Source: an uncultured Porphyromonadaceae bacterium
GTDB lineage: Bacteria; Bacteroidota; Bacteroidia; Bacteroidales; Muribaculaceae
Assembly: GCA_905202215.1 (NCBI GenBank)
Contig: CAJKRG010000027.1
Coordinates: forward strand, 1 to 36,706
DNA length: 36,706 nt
Reading direction: 5' to 3'
The position numbers were made by a program, and so were the translations under genes. Shown piece after piece: positions 8,901 through 16,416 of this stretch. Below the pieces are notes generated by a model. The model worked only from the letters and a program-made list of their open reading frames with translations. It was not told where the DNA came from and searched no databases. How positions within the stretch are numbered: position 1 is the stretch's first letter; each line of letters starts with the position of its first letter.

Positions 8901-10123
8901 TCGCTGTTGGAGAATGCCGATGAGATGGGTCCGTCGGGGTCGTAGTTGGAGAAAGGAGCGAGATTTCCTTCGGTGTCGCTGGCCATCACGCCCACCACAA
9001 AAGAGTATGCCGCGGGAAAGAATGGAGCACCAATAGGGGGTATGGACAGCGGCATTCCGTCGTTTCCCGCCGCGCCCACTATGAGCGATTTCTGATATGC
9101 CTTTGCCAGGATATCGTAGAAAGAGAGCGAGTGGGTGTATGTGCCCAGCGAGAGCGAGAGCACATCGGCACCCTGCGCGCAGGCGTAGTCCACGCCCCGG
9201 GCTATGGTAGCCACGTCGCCCGAGCCGTCGCTCTGCATCACGGTCACCGGCAGAATCAGGGCGTCGGGGTTTGCGCCGGTTATGCCGATGCCGTTGCTGC
9301 CCGAAGCCGCCGCTATGCCGGCGCAGTGTGTGCCGTGGCCGTTGTTGTCGCGCATGAGGCCGGTATTGTTTATGAAGTCCCAGCCGTGGATGTCGTCGGT
9401 AAATCCGTTACCGTCGTCGTCGCTGTCTTCTATACCGTTGGCCTCGCGTTCGTTGGTCCATATGTTGTCGGCAAGGTCGGGATGCTCTATGTCGACGCCG
9501 GTGTCGAGAATGGCAATGACGGGGCGCTTGCTGTTGATGACCGGTTTTTCCCAGAGTTTATCGAGCTTAATGGCGGGAACGCCCCACTGCTGCCCGTACA
9601 TCGGTTCGGAAGTATAGTCGGAAGCGGTGGCGCAGATGCGGAGTATGTAGTTGGGCTCGGCATATTCCACTTCGGGCAGAGCTGCGAAGTCGCTTGCCAC
9701 GGCATGGATATCCGTTGTCTTGCTGCGGTCAAGGCGGATCAGATAGAGCGACGACAGGTCGCTGTCGTCGACAGTCTTTCCATCGAAGGCCCGGGCTCGC
9801 CGGGCTTTGGGCGTCACCTGTGCGCCGGTGAGGGGCATGAGTTCCTCGGCTTCAGAAGCTCCGTATTTTTCGAGAAGTGAATTGAGGGCTTTTGCCGAGG
9901 CCGCGGCGCGGAGTCGGCCTTTCGAGGCCTTGAGCTGCGGCGCCGTAGTGGTTTCGGTCTTGAATTTCACTATCATTTCGCCCTGTCGGTACTCCGGCAT
10001 GCGGGAACTGATGTTGGTCACATCATAACTTCCCGCGTAGGGGTCCTGTGCAAGAACTTCCGGAGATGCAACTAACATTGCGGCACATGTGCTGTGCAGC
10101 AATAATTTGCAGATTGGTTTCAT
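5915..10123 (-). CDS. Secreted subtilisin-like protease with dockerin domain and T9SS tail
   Basis: A 1402-residue S8 serine protease with a signal peptide (about 1-25) and an inhibitor-like prodomain (about 45-160). The catalytic domain has a complete triad: Asp207 in AILDTGVD, His263 in NGHGTHCAG and Ser438 in NGTSMACP, with oxyanion Asn354 in AAGNDG. After it come a region of beta-rich repeats (about 620-760, including EGVTLTLMPGTKLHF), a fibronectin III-like domain (about 1040-1130) and a dockerin (about 1136-1190). The two dockerin EF-hand-like loops keep Asp1137/Asp1139/Ser1141/Asp1148 and Asp1170/Asn1172/Asp1174/Asp1181. A short cohesin-like stretch (about 1197-1305) and a C-terminal type A sorting domain (about 1318-1402: SPNPFDDVLEVPV, PTGFYLLTL) follow. 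Bases about 7570-8090 are strikingly AT-rich compared with the rest of the gene. The next gene downstream encodes a multi-cohesin-like protein. Confidence 0.88.
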   Translation of the reverse strand: MKPICKLLLHSTCAAMLVASPEVLAQDPYAGSYDVTNISSRMPEYRQGEMIVKFKTETTTAPQLKASKGRLRAAASAKALNSLLEKYGASEAEELMPLTGAQVTPKARRARAFDGKTVDDSDLSSLYLIRLDRSKTTDIHAVASDFAALPEVEYAEPNYILRICATASDYTSEPMYGQQWGVPAIKLDKLWEKPVINSKRPVIAILDTGVDIEHPDLADNIWTNEREANGIEDSDDDGNGFTDDIHGWDFINNTGLMRDNNGHGTHCAGIAAASGSNGIGITGANPDALILPVTVMQSDGSGDVATIARGVDYACAQGADVLSLSLGTYTHSLSFYDILAKAYQKSLIVGAAGNDGMPLSIPPIGAPFFPAAYSFVVGVMASDTEGNLAPFSNYDPDGPISSAFSNSEMLYEYEIKAPGTNIISTYPGGGYRSLNGTSMACPLVAGALSRLYQCKDIPTKEILFGDMIHTLQGGLDGVLDVNAIYGLRDSDRVPTLGYVGCRIDDTAGGDGDFRPDAGEILEIYPTVRNFWGQARNVRATVELYGENEDRSIIDIIDGEADFGSEISGYAHNESKNPLRIKINDNCADGRHITLRLTISCDNSTNTVEALIPLVVENGIELSGLIWQNTTLYPDKYYIVTTNIGVCEGVTLTLMPGTKLHFRPGTGISVELGEQEGEEFYDSLNGYYYRNHPNAGKVIAKGTPDKRILFTAFGSIDQTAQSDVQFNFGPNSELEYVEFDNFSCSFSYPGTGCKYPSFRKTLFNYLGIGSWYPKHIYINESAIYNCTPGLVAAKTDATSIVRNYADALRAYHINQLPGIDKIRNCNTFGNIYEDYSERNYISISEYSEKAVYKTTDEPNYYGSTNRDILRNWIWDIRNPKNTGWTWSPRSFAELDLSNILTRPNPAAPGVVWKVEIDGINACDDFDILPDLGVGRHKVEVFFSKRMNRDKTPMVAMGVRPPYTQIPISEDASWRTEVIDGDELDVYTAYLTIRGRDTYDGLNRIYVGDAEDEEFFPIPVEDFRFHANVQSAGSMSAGFMAEAGVGRVKLTWESPADNIDDMLGYNLYRYRPDVLNDEGQPADTVRINAQLIEKEEFTDYDIEPGNTYCYFYKVLRTSLTENSPSRVVSATPRAAGKGDSDGSGAVDVADVVTDVNYMVGREPRPFIFDAADVNSDSQINILDVVGTVNIIMTPDKAPAEASLSSVAVYTVENGILYIDTPVELAGLQLTLSGDRSTGEIKVLAGLKGMETTGRWMNDSEYRFLSFSLSGHTIAAGRTALLSIGSNTVEDIMLVSPDASQVAAIRGDLSGISEIVMQQMLVPSPNPFDDVLEVPVTIGTEGNHSVQLSLSSLVGVRVLGYDTTLGYGQHKVTLDTTAVPTGFYLLTLTVDGTSIQSCKVVKTDR

Positions 10124-10188
10124 TATGTGAGAGCTTGATTAAATAATTGATTCTGTAGCTTTTCGGGAGTTATTATCCCCATTGATTA

Positions 10189-10220
10189 CAAAATTAACTA
10201 TTTTTACCCCCCCCCGTAAA
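10189..10220 (-). promoter_or_regulatory. Putative promoter of the protease gene with a nine-G spacer tract
   Basis: On the minus strand a TAATTTTG -7 element (10189-10196) matches TAnnTTTG. Exactly 20 bases upstream is TTTA (10217-10220), one mismatch from the -33 consensus TTTG. The spacer contains nine consecutive G residues (C9 at 10207-10215 on the plus strand). Changes in tract length would move the spacing in or out of the 19-21 base optimum. The start codon lies 65 bases downstream of the -7 element. Confidence 0.5.
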
Positions 10221-10242
10221 ATTTTTAACACAAATTAAATTT

Positions 10243-11715
10243 CTATTTAATTATATTGGCTATGTCGGCGTCGATGGGGGCGTTGCGCGAGAAATCCCAC
10301 AGAGTTATGGAGCGGAGCTGATAGAAATAATACCAGTAATAGAACAGCTCTTCGAGCTGCTTTGAACGGGCGCTGTCTTTGTTGGCCTGTGAGTCGCTGA
10401 GGTCGAGAGTGGATATTCGGCCTATCATGAATGTCTCGACATTGGTGTCGTAGCGCCTGCAGGCTATTTCCGAAGCGCGGTCGGCGAGCCGGAGCTGCTC
10501 GGCCTGGTTGTTGAAGCGCTCCACGAGGATAAAGAGGTTGCTGTTGAAATCGAGCGTTTCCTTGCGCAGGGTATTGGCGGCCAGTTCGCGCTCGCTCTCG
10601 GCCACCTTGACGGCAGCCCGGCGCTTGCCCCAGTCGACAAGTGGTATGCTCACGCCGACTTCCACCACCTGGTTGTCGCGCAGGTCGCGGTAGCTGCGGC
10701 CGAAAGTGCGGTCGGCGCCGGTGTAGCCCACCTGGGCGAAGAGCGTCACTTCGCGCATGGCGCCTTTCGCCTGGGCCACCTTGTAGTCGGCCTCGAGCTG
10801 ACGCCGCTGCACATTGTGCATGAATGGGTTGTTCTCGGTGGCACGGTCGAGCGCCTGTGTGTAGCCCACGCTGACATCGTGCAGACGTTCGGGCTCGAGA
10901 GGCATTATGACGGTGCCTTCCTCGAAATCGAGGAACGACGACAGACGGAACGACGCGCTCCTGAGGTCGCTGTCGTCGTTGCTGACGTCGCTCTGCGCCT
11001 GCAGGAGGGTGAGTTCGATCTGCAGGAGATCGTTTTCGCTTATCTGACCCATTCGCCGCTTGGCCTGCGCCACTTCGTAGAGCTTGCGGGCGTTGCCGAG
11101 GTTCTGGCACGAGCAAGCGAGCTTGTCGGCAGCCATGAGGACGTTGAAAAACAGCCGTATCGCCTCCATGGCCACTTCTTCGGTCTCGCTCATGAAGCGT
11201 GCGCGTGCCTCGGCATATCGCACCGGCTCGATGCGGCGCTTCCACTTGATGTCGTTGGCGGCAAAGAGGGGCTGCTGGAGCGTCAGGGCCACGGGTATCG
11301 ACATGAAATTATTGTATTTGTCGCCGCTAAGCTGCCGCATATAGTCGAGCGAGGAGCGCAGCGAGAGCGTGCCGCCGGTAAACCATATGCGCTGCGAGAG
11401 GCTGAGTTCGCCGCTGAGCTGCAGATTGTCGTTGGGCACGAAGCGGTAGGAGCCGTCGGACTCCTGATAGCTGCTGTAGCGCTTGGAATATGCCGGGATG
11501 GTGCCCTTGAAGCTGATTTCGGGCAGGAGCTCGGCACGGTAGGTGCGGTACTGCCAGTAGGCGGAGCGCAGCTCGTTGAGGGCGGCCGAGGCGTCGACGC
11601 TGTGCGAGCGTGCGCGGGCTATGGCCTCGGCAAGACTTATGCGGACGGTGTCTGTCTGAGCCGCCACGCTCAGACAGAAGACCGAAAAGTATATGAAGAC
11701 AAGGAATCTATTCAT
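10243..11715 (-). CDS. TolC-family outer-membrane efflux protein
   Basis: A 490-residue outer-membrane channel, the exit duct of a tripartite export system. A signal peptide (about 1-19, ending SVAAQ) is followed by two TolC-type repeats of long amphipathic helices. The EAIARARSHS start of the first repeat and the VSIPLVDWGKRRAAV strand-to-helix transition of the second repeat are typical of the family. The length is normal for the group. The gene begins inside the last eight bases of the upstream permease gene, so it belongs to the exporter operon. The substrate is not apparent from the channel itself; the neighbouring MacB-type genes suggest small molecules, peptides or lipids. Confidence 0.92.
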   Translation of the reverse strand: MNRFLVFIYFSVFCLSVAAQTDTVRISLAEAIARARSHSVDASAALNELRSAYWQYRTYRAELLPEISFKGTIPAYSKRYSSYQESDGSYRFVPNDNLQLSGELSLSQRIWFTGGTLSLRSSLDYMRQLSGDKYNNFMSIPVALTLQQPLFAANDIKWKRRIEPVRYAEARARFMSETEEVAMEAIRLFFNVLMAADKLACSCQNLGNARKLYEVAQAKRRMGQISENDLLQIELTLLQAQSDVSNDDSDLRSASFRLSSFLDFEEGTVIMPLEPERLHDVSVGYTQALDRATENNPFMHNVQRRQLEADYKVAQAKGAMREVTLFAQVGYTGADRTFGRSYRDLRDNQVVEVGVSIPLVDWGKRRAAVKVAESERELAANTLRKETLDFNSNLFILVERFNNQAEQLRLADRASEIACRRYDTNVETFMIGRISTLDLSDSQANKDSARSKQLEELFYYWYYFYQLRSITLWDFSRNAPIDADIANIIK

Positions 11716-12985
11716 TTCTCAAAGCGTCTATGGGATTTACGCGCGAGGCTTCGCGCGCGGGAAAATATGTGCCGACCATCACACATACGAGCATGAGGAC
11801 ATATACGATGGCCGATATTGCGGCGAAGTGTATGCCGAAAGAGCTGACCCATGTATCGGCCACGGTGGTGTCGCCCGGTTCCTCATAGCCGAAGTCGAGT
11901 CCGGCGGCGAGACCGTACTGGAGATAAAGGAATATGCCGACGCTAAAGGCGACCGTCATCAGCACGAAACTCTCGCCGAGTAATATAGTCCGGATTTTGC
12001 CGCGAGTGGCGCCGAACGCACGGTGCACGCCCATCTCGCCGGTGCGGCGCCGTGTCTGAAGATAAAATGAGCCTACGACGCCGAGCAGGAGATTGAGCAT
12101 GAAGAAGACCGTCAGAGCCACGCCGCGGCGATAGCTGTTGGTGATGCCGTCTTCACGGGCCATGCCGGCGAAAAGCTCGGTGTAGGGCGTGACGGCTTTT
12201 ACGGCGTAGTTGCCGGCTGTCAGCTCGCGTGGAGCGCGGTTGCGGAATTCGTCGATAAATGTTTTCATGTCAACACCATCTTTCAGGCGCACCGTGCATG
12301 CGAAATTATCGTAAGGCTCAGGGGCCAAGGCTACAAATGCAAGCGAATAGCTGCGGCGGAGGGGCGAACGGCGCACGTCTTCAACCACTCCGACAGCCGT
12401 GACCCCTTCCCCGGTATAGGGGTTGAAAAGCTTTGCCGTCGGCACACCGCCGTCGGGCGAGAACTGCCGTGCGAGGGTTTCGGTCAGTATTACCTCGCCG
12501 GGAGCGACATTGTCGAGCACCTCGGCCGGCGTTCCGTCAGCAGGCTCAATCCCGATGGTACGGAAGAAATCGGTACCGGTCCAGAAAAACTGACCGGACA
12601 CACTGACAGTATCCGTGCTTCCGTCGTATGTATAAGCCGTGTTGAGCTGCGGGCTGCCCATATAGGCATATGAACCGGAAGCCATTGCGGCTTCCACGCC
12701 GTCGAAGGCGCGCACTTTGCCGAGAAAGGCATGGATGGAATTGATGCGGCCTTCTTCGGTATCGTATTCGGGCTTGAAACCGGCATGTTTTTCGGGCAGA
12801 GTGCTGACGTCGATTTTCACCAGGCGGTCAATATCATAGCCCATAGGCAGCGAACGGTCGTACATAAGCACCACCGAGCGGTCGATAAGCTGCCATGCTA
12901 TGATGGTGACGAGCACAAGTTCCAGAAACAGCCATGCGTAGCGGCTGCGACGGTTCCACAGATTTTTGAATATCACTCTCAGCAT
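11708..12985 (-). CDS. FtsX/MacB-type ABC permease (pair 2, second gene)
   Basis: A 425-residue inner-membrane permease with one N-terminal transmembrane helix after the cytoplasmic start MLRVIFKNLWNRRSRYAW. A large periplasmic MacB-type domain (about 45-280) follows, then three C-terminal helices (about 285-415). The FtsX-type coupling region reads RTGEMGVHRAFGATRGKIR, and the C terminus PIDALRNE is typical. It follows the 12990-14249 permease after four bases and overlaps the TolC gene by eight, so all three are coupled. It is a clear paralogue of the 15120-16415 permease, sharing the FKNLWNRR start and the GVHRAFGA motif. It probably pairs with the preceding permease as a heterodimer energised by the single ATPase of the operon. 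Confidence 0.9.
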   Translation of the reverse strand: MLRVIFKNLWNRRSRYAWLFLELVLVTIIAWQLIDRSVVLMYDRSLPMGYDIDRLVKIDVSTLPEKHAGFKPEYDTEEGRINSIHAFLGKVRAFDGVEAAMASGSYAYMGSPQLNTAYTYDGSTDTVSVSGQFFWTGTDFFRTIGIEPADGTPAEVLDNVAPGEVILTETLARQFSPDGGVPTAKLFNPYTGEGVTAVGVVEDVRRSPLRRSYSLAFVALAPEPYDNFACTVRLKDGVDMKTFIDEFRNRAPRELTAGNYAVKAVTPYTELFAGMAREDGITNSYRRGVALTVFFMLNLLLGVVGSFYLQTRRRTGEMGVHRAFGATRGKIRTILLGESFVLMTVAFSVGIFLYLQYGLAAGLDFGYEEPGDTTVADTWVSSFGIHFAAISAIVYVLMLVCVMVGTYFPAREASRVNPIDALRNE

Positions 12986-12989
12986 AGCA

Positions 12990-14249
12990 CTATTTTTCGT
13001 TTAAGGATTCGACGACAGGGCGCCCCAGCGAGCGGTAGACAGGCAGAAGGCCCGACAGGGTATTGAGCACGGCGCAGATCAGGAAGACCGACAGGAAGAC
13101 CACGGGCGAGAATATCATTTCGTCGGTAAAGTCGGTGGTCACGCCGTAGCTCATGAAGAGATCGGCCACACCGGCTTTGAGCATCATGTAGGCAAAGAAA
13201 TAGCCGACGATGCCTCCCAGGAATGTGAGCCACAGGTTTTCGCGGAGCACTTCGCGAAGCAGACGTCCGCGGGTGGCGCCGAAGGATTTCCGCAATCCCA
13301 TCTCGGCCATTCGGCTTTCCATATGGCCCGATATGATGCCGCTGAGATTGAGCGATGGTATGAGCAGCAGGGCCATGATAACCAACGCGAATACGAGGAA
13401 TATGCCCGACAGGCGGAATTCGGTGTCCTGAATCCCGGGACGGAAAGTCTTGACGGCATGGCTCACGGGCTGGCCGAAGAAATGCACCTGATAGCCTTCG
13501 TGCGAGGCGTTGAAACGCGCCTCGAGATCGGCGATCTCGGCCTGAAGAGCGTCGAGACTGTCGGTGACAGTGACCAGTTTGAGCTGTCCGATCCACGGAA
13601 TACCGTTGACCGACTGGTCGTAATCCTGCTTGGAGGTGTAGGGCACGTATACTCCGGCGTAGGAATCGGTCTGAGCGGGAGTCGATTCCTTCACCACGCC
13701 GACCACGCGGTAATCGGTGAAGTTGACCCGTATATCCTTGCCGATATATTGCTCCGCATCGCCAGCGCCGAATGCCTCGCGGGCTGTTTTCTCGCCGACA
13801 ACGGCCACAGGCATCCCTGCCTGAAACTCGGCGTCGGAGTAGCGCCTGCCTGCGAGAAACCGGAAGGAATATACGTCGAAAAACGCCGGGTCGGTGTATT
13901 TAATCTTCACCGGGAAGTCGAGTCCGCCGTCGGAACGCGAGGCATAGGCGCTTTCCCATGGCTCCATATATGCCGAAACCTTGCTGGCGTTGCGCAGAGT
14001 GTACATATGGTCGCGGACAAGGTCGTAGGACATAGAATACTGCATGTTTCCGCCCTCGGGCAGATCCATGATCAGACGCTGTATGAAGGCGCTGCTCAGG
14101 CGGTCGTATTCGGGATATACAGGCGCTATCATGGAGTTGAGCACCACCACCGCGACGGTCGTGGAGGCCAGGGCGAGCGCTGTTCCGAATATGTAGATGG
14201 CGGCGAAGAGCTTGTTATGCCTTATCGTTTGCCAAAGAGTCGTCAACAT
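12990..14249 (-). CDS. FtsX/MacB-type ABC permease (pair 2, first gene)
   Basis: A 419-residue permease with the same fold: an N-terminal helix (about 15-38, NKLFAAIYIFGTALALAS), a periplasmic domain and three C-terminal helices (from about 280). The coupling motif is MAEMGLRKSFGATRGRLLRE. It is the paralogue of the 16417-17685 permease; both have the NKLFxAIYIFGTALALA start and GVRKSFGA/GLRKSFGA motif. An 18-base perfect inverted repeat lies in the 106-base gap that separates it from the ATPase gene. With its partner at 11708-12985 it forms the second permease pair of the exporter. Confidence 0.9.
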   Translation of the reverse strand: MLTTLWQTIRHNKLFAAIYIFGTALALASTTVAVVVLNSMIAPVYPEYDRLSSAFIQRLIMDLPEGGNMQYSMSYDLVRDHMYTLRNASKVSAYMEPWESAYASRSDGGLDFPVKIKYTDPAFFDVYSFRFLAGRRYSDAEFQAGMPVAVVGEKTAREAFGAGDAEQYIGKDIRVNFTDYRVVGVVKESTPAQTDSYAGVYVPYTSKQDYDQSVNGIPWIGQLKLVTVTDSLDALQAEIADLEARFNASHEGYQVHFFGQPVSHAVKTFRPGIQDTEFRLSGIFLVFALVIMALLLIPSLNLSGIISGHMESRMAEMGLRKSFGATRGRLLREVLRENLWLTFLGGIVGYFFAYMMLKAGVADLFMSYGVTTDFTDEMIFSPVVFLSVFLICAVLNTLSGLLPVYRSLGRPVVESLNEK

Positions 14250-14292
14250 AGTTGGTTTAAAAAGTATTGAGTTTAAATAATTAGAAATTAGT

Positions 14293-14342
14293 AGTTAGTA
14301 GTTAGAAGTTGGGAATCCAGACAAAACTTCTAACTACTAACT
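14293..14342. repeat. Perfect 18-base inverted repeat made of TAGTTAG units
   Basis: Arms 14293-14310 (AGTTAGTAGTTAGAAGTT) and 14325-14342 are exact reverse complements around a 14-base loop. They lie between the ATPase stop and the next permease start. The RNA would fold into a strong hairpin in the operon message. It could tune expression of downstream genes, protect the message from decay or cause partial termination; no U-run follows. Confidence 0.8.
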
Positions 14343-14355
14343 TGTAATTACTAAC

Positions 14356-15024
14356 TTACTCGGTGACCTGGTGGCCGTCGAAGAAGTGGACGGTGCGGTC
14401 GGTCTCGGCGGCCTGTGCTTCGTTGTGAGTCACCATGACGATGGTCCGGCCGTCTTTCTTGTTGAGGTCGTGGAGTATGCCCATGATTTCGGCGCTCATC
14501 TTGGAGTCGAGGTTGCCGCAGGGTTCGTCGGCGAGGATAATGGAGGGATTGCCTACGATGGCGCGGGCTATGGCCACACGCTGGGCCTGGCCGCCCGAAA
14601 GCTGCGAGGGGAAGTGGTTCATGCGGTGCGAGAGGCCGACTTTCTCGAGGGCTGCGCGGGCGAGGGCTTTCTTGTCGCCCTTGAAACCGCGGCGGTACAG
14701 CAGGGGTACGATGACGTTGTCGAGCACGCTGAGGGTCGGTATTAGGTGGAAGCTCTGGAAGACGAAGCCGAGGGTCTCGTTGCGGAAGCGGGCAAGTTCT
14801 TTGTCGCTCATGCCTTCGGTGCTGCGGCCGTCGAGTTCGACGGTACCCGATGTCGGGTTGTCGAGGAGACCGATTATGTTGAGAAGCGTGGACTTTCCGC
14901 AGCCCGAGGGGCCCATTATCGACAGGAATTCGCCTTTTTTCACTTCGAGGTTAATGTTTTCGAGAGCCTGTGTCTCGACAGTCTTGGTGCGGTAAACTTT
15001 ATTGATGTTCTTTAAAGTAATCAT
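14356..15024 (-). CDS. ABC transporter ATP-binding protein, MacB/LolD type
   Basis: A 222-residue ATPase that would power the adjacent FtsX-type permeases. Visible motifs are Walker A GPSGCGKST (about 38-46), the Q loop FQSFHL, the signature LSGGQAQR, Walker B IILADEP, the D loop and the switch histidine in MVTHNE. The usual DEPTGNLDS of this family reads DEPCGNLDS here. I chose the ATG at 15024 (MITLKNINKVYR), which is the standard start for the family. A frame-open ATG at 15087 would translate the upstream repeat and is unlikely. It is the only ATPase gene among four permease genes. Confidence 0.94.
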   Translation of the reverse strand: MITLKNINKVYRTKTVETQALENINLEVKKGEFLSIMGPSGCGKSTLLNIIGLLDNPTSGTVELDGRSTEGMSDKELARFRNETLGFVFQSFHLIPTLSVLDNVIVPLLYRRGFKGDKKALARAALEKVGLSHRMNHFPSQLSGGQAQRVAIARAIVGNPSIILADEPCGNLDSKMSAEIMGILHDLNKKDGRTIVMVTHNEAQAAETDRTVHFFDGHQVTE

Positions 15025-15036
15025 GTTTATTATATT

Positions 15037-15101
15037 GTGAAAGGTGAAGGGTGAAAGGTGAAAAGGCCGATGAAGTATTATCTTCACTTTTCACCTTTCA
15101 C
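15037..15101. repeat. GTGAAAGG-type tandem and inverted repeat
   Basis: Two tandem 14-base units (15037-15050 GTGAAAGGTGAAGG and 15051-15064 GTGAAAGGTGAAAA) are followed by a perfect 15-base inverted copy: 15051-15065 pairs with 15087-15101 across a 21-base loop. It lies between the permease stop and the ATPase start. The sequence is unrelated to the repeat at 14293, but the architecture and position are alike. Confidence 0.75.
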
Positions 15102-15119
15102 TTTTAAACTCAGATTAAT

Positions 15120-16415
15120 TTATTCTTCGCGGAGAGAGTCGACGGTGCTGATGCGGCTTACGCGGGCGGCCGGAATCCATGTGCCGACGACAACACATAT
15201 TATAATGATGATGTAGACTATTGCGGAAATGACGGAGAAGTGCTCGCCGAAGTGGGTGACCCATGTGTCGATGACGTTGTACGCGTTGTTGTTGGTGTAG
15301 CCGTTGTTGAATCCGGCCTTCAGGGCGTACTGCAGGTAGAGGATGTCGCCGATAATGAATGCAAGAGTGGCCAGGACCACGCTTTCGCCCATGAGCATGC
15401 CGAATATGTTGCCCCGACGGGCACCGAATGCGCGGTGAACGCCCATCTCGCCTATGCGTCGGCGGGTCTGGAGATAGAACGATCCGAGCACACCGAGCAC
15501 AAGGTTGATGAGGAAGAATGCCGCCAGCATCCATGCCGTGCGGCGCTCGGCGGTAATGCCGTAGTTATATTCGGTCGCGGCAATGATGTTTTCGAAAGGC
15601 GTCACCGATTTCACATAGTAGTTGCCTGTGAGCATATCTTTCACGGCCCAGGGGCGGAAACGGTCGGCCCAGTCGTGGGGCGACTCTCCGGGTGCGAGCC
15701 GCACCGTGATGCTGAATTTATCGCCGGGAAACGTCGGGTTCCAGAAAAAGAACACGGCGCAGTTTGTGCGGTTGAAGCTCTGGTAGCGGAAATTGCCCAC
15801 GACGCCGACAACGGTAATGTATTCGCGGTTTTCCTCGCTGCCGCGGATAAATTTCTTGCCGACGGCATTTTCGCCGGGCCAATAGAGATTTGCGAAATCT
15901 TCGGTTATCACAGCCTCATTGAAGTCGGTGTAGCTTCTTGCCGAAAGTTCCTCTACGGTGGGGCTGCCGGGCACCGAGCGGATACCGTAGGTCTCGAGAA
16001 AATGCTGTCCGGGGATAAACGAGAGCGAATTTACCATCTTGACAACTGTATCGCACGGCAATCCGGCTTTGAGCTGGTCGACCGACACGCTCGGGGCATT
16101 GAGGGTATTGTTAGCTGCGGAAAGATTCTCTACGCCGCCGAAGTTTTTTATCTTGGCGAGCATGCGGTTCATGTCGTCGGCGGGTACACGGGTCGTGTCG
16201 GAGTCGTAGCGCGGATCGGTGTCGGGAAGGGTGGCAACCTCGACCACTACAAGGCGGTCGGCATCGTAGCCCAGAGGAATGGAGGCATCGTGCCAGCTTA
16301 CTATAGCGGGGTCAAGAATATACCACGCCAGGCATGTAACTACTATCAGCTCTATGAAAATCCAGGCGCAGCGTCCGCGGCGGTTCCACAGGTTTTTAAA
16401 AATTATCTTAAGCAT
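15120..16415 (-). CDS. FtsX/MacB-type ABC permease (pair 1, second gene)
   Basis: A 431-residue permease with an N-terminal helix after MLKIIFKNLWNRRGRCAW, a periplasmic domain (about 45-290) and three C-terminal helices. The coupling region is RIGEMGVHRAFGARRGNIFG and the end is STVDSLREE. I chose the ATG at 16415, which aligns with its paralogue at 11708-12985; a longer frame to 16499 would overlap the upstream gene by 83 bases. The start is one base after the stop codon of the preceding permease. Together with that gene it forms the first permease pair. Confidence 0.9.
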   Translation of the reverse strand: MLKIIFKNLWNRRGRCAWIFIELIVVTCLAWYILDPAIVSWHDASIPLGYDADRLVVVEVATLPDTDPRYDSDTTRVPADDMNRMLAKIKNFGGVENLSAANNTLNAPSVSVDQLKAGLPCDTVVKMVNSLSFIPGQHFLETYGIRSVPGSPTVEELSARSYTDFNEAVITEDFANLYWPGENAVGKKFIRGSEENREYITVVGVVGNFRYQSFNRTNCAVFFFWNPTFPGDKFSITVRLAPGESPHDWADRFRPWAVKDMLTGNYYVKSVTPFENIIAATEYNYGITAERRTAWMLAAFFLINLVLGVLGSFYLQTRRRIGEMGVHRAFGARRGNIFGMLMGESVVLATLAFIIGDILYLQYALKAGFNNGYTNNNAYNVIDTWVTHFGEHFSVISAIVYIIIIICVVVGTWIPAARVSRISTVDSLREE

Positions 16416-16416
16416 T

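Noticed and set aside
13323..14270. Plus-strand open frame (315 codons) opposite the 12990-14249 permease
   Set aside because: Antisense shadow with no domain pattern.
15024..15087. Longer N terminus of the ABC ATPase from an upstream ATG
   Set aside because: It would translate the GTGAAAGG repeat; the family start aligns with the ATG at 15024.
14293..15101. CRISPR array suggested by repeated units in the exporter spacers
   Set aside because: Units are 7-14 bases, without regular spacers or cas genes.
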